Origin: Marsupella aquatica
Lineage: Eukaryota; Marchantiophyta
Direction of reading: 5' to 3'
NCBI GenBank assembly: GCA_973895155.1
Contig: OZ316894.1
Location: 2,294,001-2,358,000, forward strand
DNA: 64,000 nucleotides
Shown here: positions 1-13,359 of the stretch, one piece after another
Numbering within the stretch: position 1 is the first letter of the stretch
How the letters are laid out: each line of letters opens with the position of its first letter
Notes under the pieces: generated by a model
The model's database searches: none
The model's input: only the letters and a program-made list of their open reading frames with translations
Told to the model about the DNA's origin: nothing
Program-made: the position numbers and the translations under genes

Positions 1-323
1 CCAAGCGATGGGCATTTACCTTAGCTTTTTCAGGTTTGGTAACTATTTTGACTCGATCCAGGGTGTGGCAGCCAATAAACTGTGGGTTGTTGTTTACTGT
101 CAAACACCAACGTATCTTTTTTTCATCTTATTATTATTATTGTAGAAACTCTTTAATGTAATAAAATTGAATTATTTTACTTTCCTGAAAATAACAAAAG
201 TAACTAAAGTTACGTCTTAAATAAATTTGTCTTGCCCTCTGTGTTGATTTGTTTTTATTTTTATGTCTTGTTTTGATTGTTTCTATGCATTGTTTTGAAG
301 CGTGACGACCAAAAAAGTTCGAA

Positions 324-419
324 GGTAGCAGTTATTTTGATTCCCAATACGAGTAGTCATGTTTGCTCTGGTAGCAGTTATTTTGATTCCCAATAAGAGT
401 AATCATGTTTGCTCTGGTG
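324..419. repeat. Tandem duplication, 46-bp unit, two copies
   Basis: Two adjacent copies of a 46-bp unit (324-369 and 370-415) differ at very few positions. No coding signal. It lies downstream of the 3' end of the minus-strand helicase gene. Confidence 0.85.
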
Positions 420-673
420 CCCGGAAGTTTGGAAAGGATCCCTCATGGGGATTGACATTGCAAATTGTAGCTAAAGGGAGAGGCTAGCATTATCTTGATG
501 TTTGTTCTCGCATCCACCCTGTCTAAAACAAATTCAACAGAATAGATATCAAAAATATGAATAAGACAAAGTAACCTCAATAAACTCTCAAACAAGATTA
601 TTTACACCAAAAATGATTTACTGATTGAAGTGTGGCGGCTGTGCAATTCGCTCACTTCCTTGTATTCTGGTCT

Positions 674-866
674 TCAAATATTGATTAGTTTGTGGTCCTT
701 CCACTTAAGATGGAGGTGTTTTTCCTAGTTTACTCCTTTTGTCAGTCTGATTTCTAATTTGAAGTACGCTTCAAATATTGATTAGTTTGTGGTCCTTCCA
801 CTTAAGATGGAGCCGTTTTTCCTGGTTTTCTCCTCTTGTCAGTCTGATTTCTAATTTGAAGTACGC
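674..866. repeat. Tandem duplication, 97-bp unit, two copies
   Basis: The block 674-770 is repeated at 771-866 with few differences, mainly two or three substitutions near the centre. A 78-codon open frame overlaps the second copy, but it has no family resemblance and looks accidental. The rest of 1-1693 holds no gene I can support; the part near 1600-1693 is probably 3' untranslated sequence of the helicase gene. Confidence 0.88.
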
Positions 867-1693
867 CAAAAAGTGTAATGCGAACCACTGTTTTTCTTCA
901 GTCTCCATAATACTGAATCCTCTAAACTTAAAGTACGAACTGTGCGAACGACATTTTTTATGCAGCCTCCAGAAAACTGAATCGAACAGATTGACCGATT
1001 TCAGCTATTGCTAAACCGCGATGTGCTGCCTTGAAATGATTTTGGAGGAAAATCCAAAGTAACATAAACGGCAGAAGCATTTCATGGCAGACGTTTCGGT
1101 TTGAACAATATAGGCAACGTCAGATCGTTGGTGCGGAAGACACTTCGAATTTCTGACCATACTTTCGGATTCTAGAAAGGATGGCAACAGGTAGTCCGCT
1201 CTGGTCGATCTGTAAAATATACTTTCGTGGTTCCGATGCGGTGATATTCACAGATTGCAACAAGATTTGGATTGGGTTCTGCACATCACTAATACAAAAC
1301 TGATACCAACAAAATGGGTGCCGAACTCAATTCCATCACTGCTACTTGAGATGAGAGATTGAAGAGCCAACAAAGATATAAATCTACCCAGGAAGATGGC
1401 TAATGACGAGTTTAACAGAGTCCGAATTAACGTACTTGGAAAGACTGTAGATGCGTATAAGATGATCTCTCATGTGCAGTGTTGAGAGCTAGAAGTTTCT
1501 CATTTCAAATAATATACAACAATTTGCCGGAAACCCAAAATTGAGTAAAACTGTCAGTACCATTTACAGTTTTTAAAAACGATGAATCTCGTCCGAGTCA
1601 AAAATTGTAGTATCGGTTTCTAAACACTTCTGAAACCAAACTATCAGGTTTCAGAACTGCTTAGAAGCCATACTATACACAAGACCCTCTTCT

Positions 1694-4600
1694 TTACACT
1701 TTAGACTTAGGTGGTTCGTCCATCTTACCACCTTTGGCTTGTGCCCGGGTCACAGTAGAAAGGCCTGCCAAAATGCTGTCCAAATCAGATGCTGGCTTGT
1801 TCGACTGTTGGGAAGTAGCAGCAGGCATTTTTGAATCTCTCCTTGGCATTCCTAAAACTCTAGTTGGCACTCCCGAAGCTGACTCTGCTGGTGCCTTTTT
1901 GGCAACAGGTTGTGCAGATTTTGATTTCCCTAACGCTGCTTCAAACTGCGCCCACTCTTCATTCATATTTTTGTGTTCACCTTTCGGTCTCATCGCTTCT
2001 ACTTTGGAGTGCCTGGCCCTTTCTCTTTGCTCTGGGCCTGAGAAACTATTTCCAGTGGTGCTCAACATTTGATCTCGAGGATTCGATGAAACTCCGGATC
2101 TCTCTGACAACATAGAAGTGGGAAGTAGACCATCGACCTGTTCACGTTTCCTTTTGCGTGCGGCTCTCAATTCTTCCTGGCTTGTCCTCCTCATTCTGTT
2201 CTCTCTGGGTGAATCTTGGTCCTGCTTGAAGATCCCACTCTCGTGCCTAGCTGGTTGTTTTCCCTCATTTAAATCCTTTGAATTTATAGAAATATCCCTC
2301 TGCCTACCGTGAGTTGGCTCTTGCCCATTATCAGCCCCTTTCTCGTCCAGCTTATGGTCCCTCGTGTGAGATATTTCTTCTCGACTCCTCCAAGGCCCTT
2401 TATCCATGCCATCTCTATTTTCAACGAAAGTTGGATTCTGATCTTCTTTATTTCTATTCGAACTTGTTACGGTTGTCTGATCAGTGATACGAGGCTCCAT
2501 CTCGTGCCTTCTTTTGAAAGCAATGTTCTCCTCCCCTGCTAGCCGATCTTGTTTTCCCTCCACGTATCTTTCACGTCCACCCAATATTGGTGACTTTAAT
2601 CTCCCTTCTCTCGTGCCTTCTATCACTACTTCACGGTCATTGCCAAAGGCGTCCTTCAATACATGGCTCCGTCCTGAAGTCGAACTCCTTTCATTCTGCT
2701 TCACCTGAGCAGCAAGTCTTTCAGATGTTGTTGGAACTTTCATTCTGGCCTCCTCGTCCTTTCCAGAGCCACTGTGTTCCTGTTCTAGCTGTGACCGTAG
2801 CTCTAATTTCTCTTTGCTTCCAGAACGTCCATCATCTCGATACAATTTCGTCCCCGACTTGTCCCCCAAGCTTCTCTCCCCTTCTGTCACACCTTCTGCT
2901 CTTACTCTATCCTGTCCTGTAGTTCGGATTGGCTTTACCTCAGTTATTGACCTCCTACCCATATGTCTCTCGCGAGTGCTCTCTCTCGATTGACCCTCCG
3001 TTGTATGACTCCTCCTTGAACTCTCTCTCGATGGATCGTCTCCTGAAGGATTCCTCCTTGACTCAGTTGTTGACCTATCACCCCCCCGTCTGTAACCGGA
3101 AGTCTCTCTTGATACGTCTTGTCCTTCATGATATCTCTTCCTTTCGCTAATTGACCTGCCATGCCTATCACGAGAACGCTCGTTTGATTGATGGGCCCTC
3201 TGCCCACTCACCTCACTAGCCCTCCCGTTCTCCGTGGAAGACTTTCCTGTCCATTCCCTACCAGAGTGATCCGGTGCTCTCCCGTCAACTTTCCTCACCA
3301 CTGCTCCGCTTGGCTCTTCCCCTTCTCTGTTCTCCTTGAGTCTTCCTGGGGCTCCGTCAAGAGCAGTTGATTTCCATAAATCAACGTTTGCCTGGTTATC
3401 GTCTTCTCTGACCTTCGAGGTCTTGAGAGCTCTACTTGAATGCGAAGATTCAACCAAAGGTCTACTTTTCTGGAAGAAGGAACCGTACGGCTTTTGCAAG
3501 GAATGTATGACTGCTCTCCTTTCGGCGTTTGATAGCAAAGATGCCCACGAAGAATTGGCCTTCAAGGTGATAGCATTGCCGATGATCCACAAAGAGAACC
3601 GAGCACGTGTAAGCGCAACATTCATTCTTCGGACATCTGCCACAAAACCGATACCCCCTGGTTGTTTCGACTTCTCACTTGAGGATGAGGATGCTCGGAC
3701 TGTAGTCAATATTAAGATGTCGACCTCCCTACCTTGAAAACCATCCACAGTGTTGAACTCTATCTCAGAAGCTCCAGCAGTGCCCAGTGCCCTCCCAAAC
3801 TCTTCTTGCAGTAGTCTTAGCTGCTGCTTATACGGTGTGATTATTCCAACTCTGCCGTCCCATAGTTCAGCTGGATATCTCTTCTTCAAAGCTAGGTAGA
3901 GATGCACAGCAACTGATACTTCAGCCTGATTACTTAATGATTGTGAAGCCGAACTCCCCTTCCTGCTTTCTTGACCATCCACTACGTTGAAGAAGACGTA
4001 AGGCCCAAAGCTCGGCTCTCTATGAAATATTGCCTTTCTGGCTGCGGTCAAACCTTCGCCGTCCGTTATGAGATCATCATAAAAATGCGCTGATGGAAAT
4101 TGGCGAATCTGCGGATGCATTCGGTACTGTGTGCTAAGCATGGTCACTGGAAACCCGGCCCTTTGCAAGCGCTCAAACATGCTGCATTCATATTGCATCC
4201 TGCTGGCCGTCTGGGAGAGAACTGTAGCTGGGAGTTGCTTCGGATCGCCGACCATAACACACCGTGCATTCGTCTGGACGAGGAGCTGTAAGGGGATGAG
4301 GGTGGCGGGCTCCAGCGCTTGTGCTGCTTCATCTATGACAACAGCATCAAAAAAGCACTCTTGCACTGACTTGTTCTTCTTGTTCCCTCCGACTAAAGAC
4401 TCCATACACACTGAGTAAATATCACCTCCACATCCGCTGAGAGTTGTTACCACAACATCTGCTTGCCTGATAATATCTCTTTTGATTGCCTTGCGCATAT
4501 TCTTGCTCTCTTCATATGCTTTCTTCCCCTCCTTTTCTGCCGTGGCCACTTCTGCCGTTAGAGCCCTCCGCTGATTGTACAGCAAATTCAATTTACCTGT

Positions 4601-7600
4601 CATAAAAACAACAGATTCAAACATTAAAAATTCAAATTTTCACGATTCCCATGATCGAGAACTTGGACAATGGAAAAAATGCATTAAGAACAATTTACCT
4701 GTTACAGCTGATTCTCCCATAGCTATGACTTTCAACGCCTTTTCCGTCCACACTGACTCGGACACTCCAGCCTTTGGTTCATTCTTTTCTCCCCCCACAC
4801 CCTTTGATTGAGAACGAAGGGACTCTATGACCTGAATGAACTCAATGACTTCTTCTAGCTTCGACCTGGAAGCCACAAACTTGGTTTGTTCCGCGTCGTC
4901 TGGGCCATCGGTGTCATTTTCCTTTTCAGATAATTTTCCAAGACGCTGATCTACAAGGGTATCGATGTAAACTGGTAGAGACCTAGGGTGGACGGATTTC
5001 AAGGTACCAACCCGGACCACAACTGGCTTGAAGAATTTGCCATCAACACCATAAAGCCCATTCTTGCAGATCCTTGCAACGATTTCATCAACTGCTGCAT
5101 TAGACTGGGCACACACTAATACCCTCTGTTTTTGGCCCTGGAGATCTGCGGCGTACTTCCCACTCTCTTTCATCATCTCCTGGGCCCTAGCAGCATCTTG
5201 CCAGGCTCTACTCACTGCAGCAGCGTCACGGCTTGACGATTTTATTGCATTGTTAAAACCACCGGTGCCCATATTGCTTCTAGATATCGGAGGTTGGTTT
5301 TCCATTCCAGCTATGGTGAAGGTCCTCTTGGAGGACCGTAATGCAAGAAGGACGCTTAGAATGGCCACAATTGTTTTAGTTTTTCCGGTCCCTGGCGGAC
5401 CCTGGACCAAAGTGAGCTGATGGTGATTTGTCATTGTCTCTTTCCCCCCAATTGAATCAGCAATAGCTCTGAGTTGACTCTCGTTGTATTCCCCTCTGAG
5501 CTTACTTTGCAAGGGCTCTGGCAAACACCTCAACTTGGCAATTGAAGAAACCCTTTCGGACTTTTTCAATTGGTCGCTCGCCGCAGGGGACAGGAGGACG
5601 GGCAAAAGAGGGAGACTTTGTAGACTGGATAGAGCCTGCCATTCCCGAATTTGGGGTGTAATGTTCATAATCCGTGTCATGTACCATTTACTACGGTCCA
5701 CTAACAACCGTTTGGCTTTGGAAAGGCGAACATCACCACCAACAGGGACGTATAGCTTCAAGAGTAAAACCGTAGCCCTACTTTTGCTCTCTTTATCTCT
5801 GCTCTCCATCTTTGCAAGTACGTGACAACTTTGGGCTCCAGATTGCAATGATTGCCTGCTAAGAAGGATCATTTCATTGTCAGCACACGCCCTAGCTGCA
5901 CCATCTGAACCCGCTTCTGCTACAAAGCGACCCACCTGAAAGTCATCCACTCGTTCCAATGACATCAACCTCAAGATACCAGTTTTAGTTGCATCTGACA
6001 GATTCAGTTCTCCATGGGATTGTTGCAATTGTGACTTGAACTCCTCCAACACCAGTGGCCGGAAAATGCTCATGTACTGCTCGGGAGACTTGAAGGTCAA
6101 AGGAACTTTCTCCAATCGCTCACCTAAATTACTCCCAGGAAAAGAGTTCTCATCTGATATTCCAACAATTGATAGGTAGTCCAAGGAGAGAATTTGTTTA
6201 TACCAATGATCTAGTCGTGGGATCTGACGTGGATTTATGACCAAGCCTGGTTTTGGCTTTGCAAAAGTACCTCCTCCTCGTCCAATCTCACCTGGCATTT
6301 CCAAAGTGATCAACTTTCTCCGTGGTTTGAGCACTGTCTCTGTTAGTCCTAGTCGAGGTCTACGAACAGTATCCAATGCAGCGTCTAAAGGGTCAACCTC
6401 ATCATCTTGAACGAGCTCCTTCAACTCAGCATCAATGCCACGAGGAATATCTGAGACACCCAACGAGTCAGGTGCTGAAGCATTCATATGATTCTGCTCT
6501 ACCGTTGTAAATTGTTTAGCACGGGCTTCCCTTTCAACTCTTTCTCTTACTTGACTTCGCACTATGTCCGCCACTGCCGAGCGCTCGTCTAGGGCCTCCC
6601 TATGCTCATTGCGAAGAGAGGAAAGCTTGCCTCCAGCCTTCTGAAACTTACCAGGAACACTCTTATATGGAGGAGGTGCCTTGGAAGCGATGCTGCTCCT
6701 AACCTCTTCTTGCGCCTGAAATCCTCCCTTTTTGGTTTCTCTTTCTGCCTTCTTCGTCAAGAACTTGGCCAAATAATCGTCAAGGGTTCCTTTCTGACTT
6801 GACGGTCGTTGCAGCTGTGGTCTTTGAGGCCAATCAAATTGCCTTTTCTCAGAGATGTTTGTGAGGGAGCCACTCCCTTCATCAGGTAAGTTGCCATACT
6901 TTCTATTGAAAGTAGTGTCGACAACATCACTTTCGTCCAGCTGCTTCTTCTGTAAAGTTGATAAGGGGAAGGGGTCATCTCTATGTAAATCCAACCGATG
7001 CACTACTGCGGATGCAGAAGCCTCTGGACTAAGATCAATGACATCGTTGTGTGGTCCAATTGCCTTCGCAGGAGCATCCCTTTCTAAAGTCGATATGGGA
7101 TCATCACCATGAAGATTCAACCGATGGACTCTTGCAGATGGAGAGGCCTCTGGAGAATCAGTAAGATCAATGACCTCGTTGTGATAATGAGCATTCTCCC
7201 TTTTCACAGTGGCCCCGGTCGTTTCTCTATCCAAAAACTGGTGGCTCCGAACTAAAGTGGGTACGGATTGTAAGAGACTAGTAAGACGAAACCTACGTTG
7301 TTGATCAAGCTCTTGTCCTGGTTTGCGCAAGTCCAAAATTAAGTCCTCTAGTTCAAGGGGAAGGACAAGCTCCCATCCCTTCAAATCTTCAAGTATAGAA
7401 GCAACGGCTTCCTTCCACCACCTTTGAATAATGGGTGACGCGACTTCACTCCAGCTAACAAATGCACGAAACCAGGTCAAGTCACTGCTCTCTTGCAGTG
7501 GTGTCGCTTTGCTCCCATCTTTCCCCAAAAAAAAAATCTTCTTCTGGGTTGCATTCAAATTTCGAAACACACAGGGTAACAGCTGAAGCATACGCGTGAA

Positions 7601-10117
7601 AGTCATCAACTGACCAGCACCTTCCAAGTGCTCTCTGCCTTCCATGATTGTTTTGACCAATGAAGGCCACAATTGACGAGCTAGTTGTGTGCATAGCTTC
7701 CTCCATGCTGCCTCATCTTTCTGCCCCTTGTTCACAGGTGTCGCCTGAGAGTTGTCCAGGCTCAGACTTCGGAAATTGGGTTGGTTCAGAAAACCACCAT
7801 CATGAGAGCCTTGCAGTTGTCTTGCATGCCTTTCTGGCTGCTCCTTATCACCAAGAGTGAGCAATTTCCAAACGTGAAAGTAAAGCTGTTGAAGCCCTCT
7901 AGAGCACCGATTCAGAGGCCTGTGCCACAATTGTTTAAGAGCATGGTGTAACCCTCGAGAGACAGCAGCACAAGATGCTTCATTAGAGCAAAGTAACTCA
8001 AGTCCGGCTTCCAGGGTACTATTGTTGCTGACGCGGCGAAGAACTTCTTTGCCAAACTCCCTGAAGGTAGCATTTGCATCCAGCGGTATGAGTATGCATG
8101 GCTCTGCCATTCTTGCCTCCCACGCCCAATCTCCTTGCTCAAACCCAGTATCTCGAGCATGACTGACATATTTCTCCGCACACTTTTTGAAAACTCCAAC
8201 AAGTTCCTCGTGATGAATCGCCGTCTTGACTGCATTTACACAACCTTCTCCCCTTGCTCCATCCTCACATCCCTTTGGTTTCACCCACATGAAGGCTACA
8301 GATAAATCTCTAGCGCAAGCCACCTCGTTTATACAGGTAACCACTGAATCTTTTGGAGTTGTCACTCCTTCTAAGTCTATGATTGAAAGGCGGCTCAGCG
8401 CCCACATTATTGCCTTCAAAAACGATAACGTTAAGTTGCTGGGCGTTATCCCATTGAGAATATCTACCCAAAGGAGAGGTAGACAAAACCATTGTTCACT
8501 GGCTTCCACCGATCGAGTCACGGACAAAAAGGAGAGCCAGCAATTGGAGTCTTGCCCTTTTCTTCCCTTGTCAGGTGTCTCCTCAGCGGTCTCATCCTCA
8601 TCATTGTCATTGATATCCAGCGCGTAGTACTTTTCAAAATTTTGTAAATCTGAGGCTTGCCGTATTGAAACTGCTGCCAGTGCTGCTGCATCTGCTACAA
8701 TTATGGACTGAATCAGATCCGTAGCAGACTGCTTGACTGACTGTATGAGGCTACTGTCCTTCAGAGTTGCAACTAAAGGAGGTCCCCAGAAATGAACACA
8801 TTCTACCGGAGGCAATGGTGGATCCATTGTATATCCACGTCCAATGATTGAGAAAGCAACCTGACGAGCCTTCTTGGTGATGAATGGCTGGAAGTTGCTA
8901 CTCAATGGAACTTGTTGCAAAAGGAAATAGAGCAACCGTCTTCGTTGGTTCTCATACTCTCCATCCTGAAGAGCTTCCAATGACGTCAAGAAAGGCAGGA
9001 ACAGATCAAAAATGTGAACATGCAATCGCTCTTCACGAGAATGGAAGCACTGACTAAGGAGGGTGTTCCGCATTACCCCAGGAGAGAACGTTGTCCCCAG
9101 CCACAATTTGTATTTCAGGACCTCCAAAAGTAGTTTGAGACATCGAAGAGCATTCCAAAAGACAGGTGTCACTTCACTGATATGGTTCAGCACGATGCTG
9201 ACAAATGTAGGATATTTCTCCATCACACCCTTCAGAAATGCTGGTGGCTCCAGAAAAGTGAGGAAAGTTGTCAAGCCTATCCAAAGGGCCTCCCTGGTGA
9301 AGGAGGCTCTTGGACGACCATGATTTGCATAAAGTGTCGAGCCAAAAGAATCATACTCCAGACAATCCATGCACTTCCCCAGCATGTGTTGTATTGACTC
9401 CATGTCATGTTCATCCTTGAACTTGGGCAGAGACTGAGCAAGCTTTCCAGCAATCCGCCTTACTCCTTGATCCTTGTGAAGTAGAAGACTATACACACCT
9501 GGGTAACGCTGCCCGGCCGCCAGAGAAAGGTCATGTGTTTCCTCCACATGTAGTAAGAATGGCCCCACAGATTCATTTACTTCGGCATCATCCAACAAGA
9601 ACGGAAACATCAGCACCTCGAACATAACACAAATGACTTCTTGTGAATCTTCTTTGGGATCAAGGGTGTCTGTGTTGAACTTGTCCACAAGCTCCTTCAT
9701 GTGCTCAGCCACTCGTTCCTCGTCAAGGGCCTGGATAATATCCAGCAAGGGTTTCACCACTTCTTCCACGAATTCTGAAGTGTAGAACTCCTTTGCTCTG
9801 TGATGTTGCACAACGCACCTTGTGCATCCCCTCATCTCTTTCCTGAGACGACTCCACAACACTTTCAATGACGAATTGGGCGAGGTTTCGTGGAAATAGC
9901 TGTAGAAGGGCTCCAACAGAGGTTGCATGATCTCTTTGTGTCCGCACCAACAATGGGACTCTTCAGGGAGATCTCGGAGGAATGAAAATGCCTGCACGAA
10001 CCACTGCTCTTTCTTGGTCTTGAATTGATCTTCCGCTTCCTCTGCCTCCAGATCCTCAATTTCCTTCCATTGCTGGATAAGCCGGTCCTCCATTGCCCTT
10101 CTCCTAGACTCCGCCAT
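1694..10117 (-). CDS. SEN1/senataxin-type superfamily 1 helicase
   Basis: Predicted ATP-dependent RNA/DNA helicase of the SEN1/UPF1 branch; relatives act in the nucleus in transcription termination and R-loop removal. Two exons, 10117..4699 and 4596..1694, with a 102-bp GT-AG intron, give about 2,773 residues. I took the first ATG (10117); the open frame extends four codons further only through a TTG. The N-terminal ~1,000 residues form a helical SEN1_N-like region. Walker A GPPGTGKT lies near residue 1573, then motif Ia with CAQSNAAVDEI, Walker B DEAA near 1895, VGDPKQLPAT, STQYRMHP, TVDGFQGREVD and MNVALTRAR near 2131. All helicase motifs look intact. About 600 residues of R/S/E/D-rich low complexity follow the helicase core. 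The intron falls inside the helicase region between Ia and II. Closest known type is the long plant SEN1-like protein with the N-terminal domain, rather than short MAA3 forms. Confidence 0.95.
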
Positions 10118-10743
10118 CCTGGTTTCCAATTACTGAGCGGACAATTTTTGTATTCTGAAAGCCAAATGCATTTATACATCCCCAATTCCTTGACAAGGGA
10201 CCTTTGGCCTTCTTACATACACCGCCCAAACAGGTTGCCTCCGGAGAACTCTCGACCGATACAAGTCCAAGACAAGCAAATCTTCCAGTCGCTTACTAAC
10301 ATAGATCATGTTTGTGAAACAAAGTTCCAAAACTGAAGCAATATAGGACCTCCTGGCTGTACAGTAATTCCAGCCAGCTGAAGTCCCTAGCAGGAGAATC
10401 TGACTGCAAGCTTCCACTCTCCTGGAAAGCCACAGAGACCTTATAGAATTCAGTAGGGGCTTCCTAATGTTCAACTTTGGAGTCCCCTGTAATCACCGCG
10501 GTGGGCATCGCCTTCAATGCTGCCAAAATCAAATCGAAAGCATAACCCGTCACATCAGCTGGCTTCATTTAGCCACCCACTAAGATATGTTGTTGACCGT
10601 GAATTCATTGACGGACACAGCAGGATTGAAGCCTCTCTTTCTTTGAGCTTTCTGCTGAGACTCCTTCCTATTTGCAAAGCACATTTCTTCTCCTCTTCTC
10701 ATTCTACTCACCTCTTCCTTAGACTACCTTCGCCGATTCATCC
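10118..10743. other. Helicase upstream region, no gene seen
   Basis: This stretch contains the presumed promoter and 5' untranslated sequence of the minus-strand helicase gene, and the space before a possible plus-strand exon. Several short open frames on both strands overlap one another without family resemblance. I see no RNA gene and no clear repeat. Confidence 0.5.
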
Positions 10744-10751
10744 TTGCTATT

Positions 10752-11020
10752 TTGTCGTGTGTTCCAGAAGCGATTGGAGGATTGGAGGGGCACTGGGCGG
10801 AGCAGGTTTGTCGGGCTTTGGACGAAAAGGACTGGATTCCAAAGGGGCAGGGCAGGAAAGAGAACACGGTGGAGGAAAAAGTTCACCGTGTTATCAATTT
10901 CAACAAAGAGTATTTGCCAAAGCTGTATTCTTCAAGATTTCTCGACGACGTCACTTTTCTACGGAGGCTACCAATAGCAGAATGCATTAAGAAAAGAATT
11001 CTTCATTTTTTTCACTTGAA
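10752..11020 (+). CDS. Unrecognised possible exon upstream of the helicase
   Basis: An open plus-strand frame encodes a charged, protein-like segment (for example LDEKDWIPKGQ, VHRVINFNKEYLPKLYSSRF, ECIKKRILHFF). It ends at a strong splice donor, AAA|GTACGT, at about 11020/11021. A possible acceptor (TTGTCGTGTGTTCCAG) ends near 10769. Further downstream, 11151-11277 carries another frame with coding character (RARIPIRAAYSLDAAS). I cannot name a family. All three plus frames are open for part of this stretch, so the frame is uncertain. It may be the 5' part of a gene divergent from the helicase, a transposon remnant, or chance. Confidence 0.3.
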
Positions 11021-12055
11021 AGTACGTTTGGGAAGACTGGACAAACACACATCTAAATGTACTGGACGCTCACAGACATTCGGCGAATTGCACGAGCTGT
11101 TGGAGCTGCTTTCCCCCAGTGGGCTACGTCATTTCCTTCAGCCGATTCGCAAGCAGCTCCCGGGTGCCGAGCCGAATCAGCCAGTCTGGTAGTACATTTG
11201 TGTACAGAGCTCGCATTCCCATTCGCGCCGCGTACTCACTGGACGCTGCCAGTATTGACTTCGACGAGCCCATTCTCTTGGGGTGAATTGAATTGTCCTC
11301 CACCCCACTCCACTCGAATGGAACCCAACTCGACTGAGCTCAACTCGATTGCACTGCAATCTGCTGGAAAGGCTGATCGATTATAGTTGCACACAGGCAG
11401 AAGAAATACGGGAGGGGGAGTACTCCGGTCTGCATTGTTTCTTTCAGTGGGTTTATCGTGTGCTGTTGGTCATCTGGATGGAATACTATCTGCTTGCTTG
11501 CAGGCAACGGCAGTGCTCCTGCCGTCCGGGAAACTGCAGATCAAAAGGGAGCAGTACTTCCCGATTGGTTGCCCCAGAGACATTCAAGTGAACTGCAGGA
11601 ATCATTGCAGAAATTCGATGCCGTCAAATCAAAGATCACTGAATTCTCGAAAACCAGTGTGCACAGACAGAGTGTGCTTGTAAAGCTAATATTTCTGTGC
11701 TGAGCTTCCACAAGTAGCTTAAACCAAACAATGCAGCGAACTAAAAACCACAGATTTAGCAGAGCTAAGATTTCTTTGCGGGAGCCTGCAACCAAATTCG
11801 ACCTACTTGGGAACCACTGCAACGATGGAGCAGAGTGTTAATTAATAAAAGAGCTGTTAACAAAATGCTTCAACCTAGCTACAGTCTATGGAGTTGGGAA
11901 CGAATTGACGAATCAAACGAGGGCTCACAAAGATTGACTGCGAGAACGAGAGAGCCAGCACAACGAGAGGTGGCAACGAGAGCACCAAAACTTCCACTGC
12001 ACAGAAGAAGTTCACTAGACTGATGACCTCGAGCTCTGATTGCGTTTGTGTGAGC

Positions 12056-12450
12056 TGTTTGTTCGCTGCTCCACTTCGTCTCTATTGCGGCATGAGAATT
12101 CAGATCCCAGCCGTTCCAATACGGTCCCGCTCTAATCCAACGGGCCAGATTCTCTTTGCCCAACACTTGCAGAACACTTTACTTTGCTGCTCCACTTCGC
12201 CTCCTGGTGGCATGAGAGCATTGAGATTTCGGCCGTTCGGATCCGTTCCCGCTCGACACCAACGGGCCAGATTCGTTTTGCCAACACCCTTTAATTTGTT
12301 GATCCACTTCATCTTCTTGTGGCATGAGACTTCAGATCCCAGCCGTTCCGATCCGTTCCTGCCCAACTCCAATGGGCCAGATTGGCTTAACTAACACACT
12401 TTAATTTGCTTCTCCCACTTCATTTTTTTAGTGGCATGCTAACTGAGAAT
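12056..12450. repeat. Tandem array, 110-125-bp unit, about 3.4 copies
   Basis: Units begin near 12056, 12181, 12296 and (partial) 12405. Each carries a recognisable CTCCACTTC, a GGCATGAGA, a CAGCCGTTCC-like block and ACGGGCCAGATT, in the same order. Similarity between copies is moderate, roughly 75-85 percent by eye. No coding capacity is shared between copies. Confidence 0.85.
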
Positions 12451-12674
12451 GGCAATTCACATTTCCAGGAAGTTTATGAATAGATTCATGCCTAAATGTA
12501 GACTGAGGGTGAAACTCCAAAAAGTCAGGTTAGTTAGGCCCAGAAAAATGTAATTGTAAAATCCGCTGCAAGACCTCTTAACTCACCCAAAACTGAGGTT
12601 GAGTTTTGCTTCTCGAAATTGCAAGTTAAATGAAAACATGGCAGGAGACCTACTACTGAGCAGCACCATCTACA

Positions 12675-12782
12675 CCCCATGTTCATCCAAGGAATGTGTG
12701 TGAGATGAAGTGAAATCAATTTTCATGGACCCCCATGTTCATTCAAAGAATGTGTGTGTGATGAAGTGAAATCAATTTTCAG
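12675..12782. repeat. Tandem duplication, about 55-bp unit
   Basis: Two copies share CCCATGTTCATCCAAG (second copy CATTCAAAG), AATGTGTGTG and GATGAAGTGAAATCAATTTT. The adjoining 12783-13340 has short open frames only. Confidence 0.8.
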
Positions 12783-13359
12783 CAAAGTGGTAACCGATGG
12801 TTTTGAGTCTCCCGGTGGTCTTGGTTTGCTCTTGTACAAAAGAGAACACTCAAAAGATAGAGGAGATCAATCTGGTTGGGACAATCTCTTAGATTTATCA
12901 AACGAAAGATTGAATGTGGAGGGATTGAGTTTATTGACAGTTTTTGTGCACATTGGAGAAATCGTGTTTCTACCATTCCTAACTGATCGTTTGTGAGTTA
13001 CTTTGAGCACTACCATCACAAGATAGACTGGAGGACAACACTTAGCTGTTGGTGAAAGAGCGCTTGTCGTTTCGATGGGAAGAATGCACAAAATGGACAA
13101 GCCATCACTTCAGATGAAGGTTTTGTAATTTTTTTAATTTAAGAAAGCTATGGTGTAAGGGGGAGACCAACAATTGTTTCTTCAACATAGAGATTGCATT
13201 TGGCGTCCACCTGTGTTCAAAGTGAGCTTCAGTTCAAGATTGGAGGGACACAAACAATTCAAGTTAGGAAGCAAGTGTTGCGGACAAGTGATGACAATGT
13301 AATAAAAAAATCAATTTGTAGCAGCTAAGTTTGTGACGGTGACGAGATTGTGACATCTC

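Noticed and set aside
1734-3737. Many plus-strand open frames opposite the helicase exon 2
   Set aside because: They are shadows of the minus-strand gene with no motifs of their own.
10118-10129. Four-codon N-terminal extension of the helicase frame
   Set aside because: The extension begins with TTG; the first ATG is at 10117.
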